From assembly GCF_000146675.1 (NCBI RefSeq), contig NZ_GL397214.1:2271774-2309408 (forward strand): a stretch of 37,635 nt of DNA. The letters run 5' to 3'. How positions within the stretch are numbered: the stretch's first letter is position 1; each line of letters begins with the position of its first letter. Below, piece after piece: positions 33,503 through 37,635 of the stretch. The notes beneath the pieces were generated by a model. The model was not told the origin of the DNA. It searched no databases and worked only from the letters and a program-made list of their open reading frames with translations. The position numbers and the translations under genes are program-made. Origin of the DNA: Hoylesella marshii DSM 16973 = JCM 13450. GTDB lineage: Bacteria; Bacteroidota; Bacteroidia; Bacteroidales; Bacteroidaceae.

Positions 33503-34870
33503 TTATTTCAAACGATACACCACGGCATGGACATCGCCGAAAAGAGGTGTGAGCAGTGAGAGGACAGTCTTCACGGTTTCGTTGCTCTTGCGCAATGCGT
33601 CGAGGTTGAGAATCATACACATCTTTTGACCTTTCATCTCGTTGAGGAGCGTCGAGGGCATGGGTTGGCGCGAGGGATGGAGCACGGCGTTCGCCCGTTC
33701 TGCACTGCTGCCGGCGTAGAATTGATTGTCGGCCGACACGCCGAAATAGAAGTTCGTTGTGCCATCGGTGAAGCGATAGGCATCTTTCCCCTCGTCGGTG
33801 ATGCGACTTCCGGTGGGCACCGATTTCTTCCAATATGTCACATCGCTTAAGAAATCTCGCTTGGCCAACTGTGCCCCCATCATCATTTGCAGTTCGTTTT
33901 CACGGTAGGTTGGGATGATGAAAGCTACATCTCCGTCAATGCTCCTGATAATCTTATCCATATCTACTGCAGCATTGATGCCGGCAAGCATCAACTGCAA
34001 GCTCTTGTTCGAGCGCAGTAAATCGAGGAGACGGTGACCGTCTGCATTCATAAACAATCCCATCACGGCATCTTCTGACATACATTTTATATATTGCCCT
34101 TGGATGGGGCAATAGGACTGGGCGGCACCTTTCAGTGCTTTGTCGATGCTTGAATTCAACGAGAAAGCCTCGCCCGTAATCTGCAAGCAGTCTTTTTGCA
34201 CCCTCATTTCCGCAGCTAAGCATATCTGCGAGGCATCAGCGTCTTTCGGGGCACCCAGTGTGAAAGGCGCAACAAACTTCTCCGGCAATGCCTGTGCCTG
34301 CGCAACCATGGCCACACTGCTCTGCATCGCTTCCAGACGATCGTAGAGTGGGGAGGCCTTGATACCGTTTTCTTCCTCTGCGTCGAGGTATTTCACCATC
34401 TGCCGTTGCAGTTCCGCCTTGGCTTCAGCAACGACCGGTCCCATCACCAACAAGGCGTTCTTGGAGAATCCTGCTATCCACGCGTCTTTCAACACGGTGA
34501 ACCGGAATCCCTTCTTTTCGGTTATGGGCGTGCAGTTGCCGCATTTCTGCTGCGCTTTGAACAAGTCTTCGAGGTCGGTTTTATCAGATACCTTTGCGCA
34601 GAGTCCGAGGTTCCCGTCGGGCGAGACGAACAGATACATCTTGCTCGTGAGGTCTATGCCGCAGTCCGTTACGTCTTTTATCCCTAACAGAGATTGGAGA
34701 AAAGTCTTGGATTTTTCACCATCTGTTGTTGTGGATTCCGCCAGCTTAGGTACGTCTACGGCTATCAATGCCGTGCTCTCTCGCGGGACGGAGTTCAGGT
34801 AGTCGCTGCCCGAACAGGCCGTAAACAGTCCTGCTGCCGAGAAGAGAAATATTTCTATGATTCGTTTCAT
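33503..34870 (-). CDS. Lipoprotein, possibly DUF4836-like
   Basis: A 455-residue lipoprotein (LFTAC, Cys19). After the Cys a short linker leads to YLNSVPRESTALIAVDVPKLAE, which resembles the start of DUF4836 proteins of Bacteroidales; I hold this family call loosely. The rest alternates alpha and beta segments with several Cys (CGNC, ICLAAEMRVQKDC). It lies between rsmE and the ABC genes in a tight operon, suggesting an envelope role with the transporter. Confidence 0.7.
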   Translation of the reverse strand: MKRIIEIFLFSAAGLFTACSGSDYLNSVPRESTALIAVDVPKLAESTTTDGEKSKTFLQSLLGIKDVTDCGIDLTSKMYLFVSPDGNLGLCAKVSDKTDLEDLFKAQQKCGNCTPITEKKGFRFTVLKDAWIAGFSKNALLVMGPVVAEAKAELQRQMVKYLDAEEENGIKASPLYDRLEAMQSSVAMVAQAQALPEKFVAPFTLGAPKDADASQICLAAEMRVQKDCLQITGEAFSLNSSIDKALKGAAQSYCPIQGQYIKCMSEDAVMGLFMNADGHRLLDLLRSNKSLQLMLAGINAAVDMDKIIRSIDGDVAFIIPTYRENELQMMMGAQLAKRDFLSDVTYWKKSVPTGSRITDEGKDAYRFTDGTTNFYFGVSADNQFYAGSSAERANAVLHPSRQPMPSTLLNEMKGQKMCMILNLDALRKSNETVKTVLSLLTPLFGDVHAVVYRLK

Positions 34871-34886
34871 TATCGGTTATGGCTAT

Positions 34887-35627
34887 TCAATGTGATTGTA
34901 TGCGTCGTGCCAATTGTGCCATCATCACGGCAGAAAGGCCGGCTGTTTCCGTTCGGAGTCTGCTCTGCCCCAGCGACACCGACACAAAGCCGCAGCCGAT
35001 GGCCTGTTTCACTTCGTCGAGAGAGAAATCGCCTTCGGGGCCTATTAGCACGCAGACGTCACAGTCTGCATCATCGACGGGCTCGCGGCTTATTTCAGTA
35101 AAGAAATCTTTGCGGTCTATCTCGTCGTAACAATGGCAGATGAACTTGCGGCCGCAGTGAGGTTGCGCTATGAAATCCTTAAACGACATGAGCGGATGTA
35201 CGGCAGGAAGCCATGCTTTCCGGCTCTGCTTCATGGCCGAGATGGCAATCCGTTCCATGCGATCGGTGCGTAGCGTCTTCCGTTCCGAGTATTGGCAGTG
35301 CAGAAAGGTCAGCGCATCGAAGCCCACTTCGGTGGCTTTTTCTGTCATCCATTCCATACGTTCCGTCATTTTTGTTGGGGCAATAGCCAAATGAATGTGC
35401 CCGCGCCATGCGGGACACTGCGGCATGGATTCTTTTATCACATACGAGCAATGCTTGGAGGAAGTCATGGATACTTCTGCACGAAAGAAAACGCCTTTGC
35501 CATCCATCAGAAAGATTTCGTCGCCCACATTGAGACGCAGCACACGCAACGCATGCACGGCTTCCTCCTGTGGTAACTCCGTTTGCGAAACCGCATCAGG
35601 AACATAGAAAAATCTTACCTCTTTCAT
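34887..35627 (-). CDS. rsmE: 16S rRNA (uracil-1498-N3)-methyltransferase
   Basis: A 246-residue SPOUT methyltransferase that uses S-adenosylmethionine on the small-subunit rRNA. The N-terminal PUA-like domain (HALRVLRLNVGDEIFLMDGKG) is followed by the knotted domain: KMTERMEWMTEKATEVG, MKQSRKAWLP, VLIGPEGDFSLDEV and LGQSRLRTETAGLSAVMM. An upstream ATG exists at 35657, but the family start MKEVRFFYVPD gives 35627. It lies 35 bp after the nuclease gene. Confidence 0.97.
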   Translation of the reverse strand: MKEVRFFYVPDAVSQTELPQEEAVHALRVLRLNVGDEIFLMDGKGVFFRAEVSMTSSKHCSYVIKESMPQCPAWRGHIHLAIAPTKMTERMEWMTEKATEVGFDALTFLHCQYSERKTLRTDRMERIAISAMKQSRKAWLPAVHPLMSFKDFIAQPHCGRKFICHCYDEIDRKDFFTEISREPVDDADCDVCVLIGPEGDFSLDEVKQAIGCGFVSVSLGQSRLRTETAGLSAVMMAQLARRIQSH

Positions 35628-35662
35628 AATTCGGGTTATCCTGTATGACGATGGCACATGCC

Positions 35663-36226
35663 TTATACCCGATCGTCTTTCTTGGGTTTCCGTTTCTCCA
35701 TTTCTGCTTTCAGTTGCGATGCCAATTCGTAATTCTCATCCTTTACGGCACGCTCCAATGCTTTCTCCAACATCTCTTCGCTGAGTGAATTAACGGGCAA
35801 CGACATCTGTTTTTCTGTAGATGCGTACGGGATGCTTTGCTTATTCATCAGTTCTTCTTCTGCAAAGAGAGCAATCTTGCCTATGTAGGAGAGTAGTACG
35901 GCATCGCTGGCGCGTATGGAGATGGGTACAAGCGTATCGAGATTCACGAGCATGGCGCAGTATTGTCCATCGGTAATCGAATGAATGATCAGTTGGAAAC
36001 GCAGTTCGGTCTGTGCGGCCAACACCTTGCAGAGCACTTCGGGCAGCATACTTTCCGTTATCTTTACTTTCTTCTGCCGGAGGCCGAATTGATAGAGCAT
36101 GGCCTTATCACAGACAATCGACAACTGCCGTTGTTCCTCCTCATCGGTGAGCAGGATGACGCCCATGTCTTCTGTTCCCATGATTTCCGAAACATTCTTC
36201 AGTTTGAGCTTTACTTTGTTCATCAT
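35663..36226 (-). CDS. Bifunctional nuclease (BFN/DUF151) family protein with UVR motif
   Basis: A 187-residue protein. Residues ~1-135 match the BFN domain (MGVILLTDEEEQRQLSIVCDKAMLYQF, RASDAVLLSYIGKIALFAEEELM), and the C-terminus carries a UvrB/UvrC-like motif (MLEKALERAVKDENYELASQLKAEMEKRK). Family members have been linked to RNase/DNase activity, but the role in Bacteroidales is unclear. The start (ATGATG) overlaps the transporter stop. Confidence 0.9.
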   Translation of the reverse strand: MMNKVKLKLKNVSEIMGTEDMGVILLTDEEEQRQLSIVCDKAMLYQFGLRQKKVKITESMLPEVLCKVLAAQTELRFQLIIHSITDGQYCAMLVNLDTLVPISIRASDAVLLSYIGKIALFAEEELMNKQSIPYASTEKQMSLPVNSLSEEMLEKALERAVKDENYELASQLKAEMEKRKPKKDDRV

Positions 36227-37467
36227 GCCTGCTCCTTTCTCTTAGGGCGGAAGATAAGGGCGAACGATATCCCCACCACAAACGCATAGCCGGCAAAGAT
36301 AAACCAGCAGTGCTGCCACTGTGTGACGCCGTCTGTGGTGTAAGCATTGACTACCGCTTGTGCCGAAAGTGTTCCCACGGAGGCGCCGATACCGTTGGTC
36401 ATCAGCATAAACAGTCCCTGTGCGCTGGAGCGCAGAGTAGGGTCGGTGGTCTTATCTACAAAGAGCGAGCCGCTGATGTTGAAGAAGTCGAACGCCACAC
36501 CATAGACAACCATTGACAAGACAAACATCCACACCCCGCTACCCGGGTTGCCTGTGCCGAACAATCCGAAGCGAAGCACCCATGCAAACATGGCTATCAG
36601 CATCACGTTCTTGATACCATAGCGTTTCATAAAGAAAGGAATAAGCAGGATGCAACACGTTTCGCTGATTTGTGACAGTGAAATGAGGATGTTCGCATGG
36701 TTTACACCAAATGTACCGGCATATTCGGGAATATCTTTAAAGCTGGTAATGAAAGGGTTGGCAAAGCCGTTGGTTATCTGCAAGCTCACACCGAGCAACA
36801 TTGAGAAGATGAAAAACGCAGCCATCTTCTTTTGTTTGAAAAGCGTAAAGGCACGTAAGCCAAATGCATCTACAAAACTCTTCTTCTCGCCGCCATGCGA
36901 TACGGGACATGCAGGCAACGTGAAAGTATAGAGAAAGAGCGCGATGCTGATGATGCCCGATGTACGAAACTGGTTCACGTCGTCTTGAAAGCCCATCAGG
37001 TCTACCACCCACATGGTGCAGATAAAGCCGATGGTGCCGAAGACGCGTATCGGCGGAAAATCTTTCACCGTATCCATGCCGGCACGCGTCAGCGCGGTAT
37101 AGGCAACGGAGTTTGTCAGTGCCAGCGTAGGCATGTAAAACGCCAAACTCAGCGAGTAAAGACCGAACAGACTGCCAAATGTGGCTTCCGTGCCGGCCGT
37201 CTCGCCGTAATATGCTGTAGTTAGCATCAACAATCCTGCGAGCAGATGGCACAGTCCCAACAGCCGTTGTGCCGGAATCCATCGGTCAGCGATAATGCCT
37301 ATCAAAGCCGGCATAAAGATGGAAACGATGCCCTGCATGGCATAAAAAAGCCCAATTTCCGTGCCCATGCCGATGTTCACCAAGTATGTGCCCATCGAAG
37401 TAAGATAAGCTCCCCAGACGGCAAACTCAAGGAAGTTCATGACGGCTAATCTTATTTTCAGATTCAT
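36223..37467 (-). CDS. Nucleoside:H+ symporter-like MFS transporter
   Basis: A 414-residue, 12-helix transporter of the NupG/XapB-like family (FLEFAVWGAYLTSMGTYL in helix 1, GIIADRWIPAQRLLG after helix 2, GFANPFITSF in the second half). The frame stays open to 37569, but the first 34 codons lie over the promoter, and family members begin at MNLKIRLAVMNFLEF. First gene of the six-gene leftward operon. Nucleoside uptake is the family expectation, not shown here. Confidence 0.9.
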   Translation of the reverse strand: MNLKIRLAVMNFLEFAVWGAYLTSMGTYLVNIGMGTEIGLFYAMQGIVSIFMPALIGIIADRWIPAQRLLGLCHLLAGLLMLTTAYYGETAGTEATFGSLFGLYSLSLAFYMPTLALTNSVAYTALTRAGMDTVKDFPPIRVFGTIGFICTMWVVDLMGFQDDVNQFRTSGIISIALFLYTFTLPACPVSHGGEKKSFVDAFGLRAFTLFKQKKMAAFFIFSMLLGVSLQITNGFANPFITSFKDIPEYAGTFGVNHANILISLSQISETCCILLIPFFMKRYGIKNVMLIAMFAWVLRFGLFGTGNPGSGVWMFVLSMVVYGVAFDFFNISGSLFVDKTTDPTLRSSAQGLFMLMTNGIGASVGTLSAQAVVNAYTTDGVTQWQHCWFIFAGYAFVVGISFALIFRPKRKEQA

Positions 37468-37513
37468 TGCTGTTGCGTTTTTATTCTTATCTAATGGTAT
37501 TCTGTTAGGGTTG

Positions 37514-37545
37514 CAAAGATAATGGATTGCACCCACATAGACAAA
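37514..37545 (-). promoter_or_regulatory. Promoter of the leftward six-gene operon
   Basis: On the minus strand TTTG (plus 37542-37545), 20-bp spacer, TATCTTTG (plus 37514-37521): near-perfect Bacteroidetes promoter. The leader is ~40 nt. Confidence 0.85.
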
Positions 37546-37584
37546 ATTTTTAAGAAAATGATTACCCATTTACAAATTTTGTTA

Positions 37585-37592
37585 TACCTTTG
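37585..37592 (+). promoter_or_regulatory. Rightward -7 box for a gene beyond the window
   Basis: TACCTTTG within TTATACCTTTGCCG. Divergent from the transporter promoter. No start codon in a long frame is reached before the window ends at 37635. Confidence 0.55.
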
Positions 37593-37635
37593 CCGTGGTA
37601 AAAAGAAATTAAAGTGCTAAACCAATTATTCGAGA

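Noticed and set aside
37468..37569. 34-codon N-terminal extension of the MFS transporter
   Set aside because: It lies over a near-perfect promoter, and the family starts at the 37467 ATG.

Overview
The window reads as Bacteroidales chromosome, most likely Prevotellaceae (inference). Signs are the many -7 boxes of the Bacteroidetes form TAnnTTTG with TTTG/TTGC about 19-20 bp upstream, outer-membrane proteins ending in aromatic residues, CarboxypepD_reg-like/TonB receptors, a GT3-type glycogen synthase, a GldB homologue and an IntDOT-type mobile element. No tRNA, rRNA, insertion sequence or CRISPR array was recognised.

Layout. (1) 1-250: a 41-bp tandem repeat running off the left edge, with a leftward promoter. 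(2) 671-5062, rightward: a phosphate-selective-type porin, membrane pyrophosphatase hppA, a His-rich one-helix mini-protein, a strong terminator, a dispersed repeat and rplS (L19). (3) 5247-8721: glycerate kinase (leftward) divergent from a TonB-dependent receptor. (4) 8722-9419: a 700-bp gene-free stretch with two copies of a dispersed repeat family, one a nested hairpin. (5) 9420-13662: a glycogen operon (GT3 synthase, GT35 phosphorylase). (6) 14139-19751: GldB-like lipoprotein, TonB-type receptor, HI0933 flavoprotein and a TlpA-like thioredoxin lipid/periplasmic protein. (7) 19826-20160: a 22-bp tandem array of imperfect palindromes.

(8) 20.5-25.4 kb is clearly more AT-rich than its surroundings and looks acquired. 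It holds an XRE regulator, a LytS-type histidine kinase overlapping a LytTR response regulator, a small lipoprotein, a large lipoprotein gene broken by one in-frame TGA, and a small outer-membrane barrel. Two direct repeats spaced 21 bp lie just upstream of the lipoprotein promoter, which is the arrangement LytTR regulators bind. The simplest model is a self-contained membrane-sensed system that controls its own exported proteins.

(9) 25.5-31.3 kb, leftward, is a mobile-element module: two tyrosine recombinases of the IntDOT type, DUF1896, two excisionase-like HTH proteins, a DUF3408 protein and a MobA-like relaxosome protein. A hairpin-rich candidate oriT and a 16-bp iteron array lie between genes. 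No relaxase, coupling protein or mating-pair genes are present, so the module is a remnant or depends on a helper.

(10) 31.6-37.5 kb is a compact leftward core operon: nucleoside-type MFS transporter, bifunctional nuclease (BFN-UVR), rsmE, a lipoprotein, and an ABC ATPase plus FtsX-like permease. At the far right a divergent rightward promoter serves a gene outside the window.
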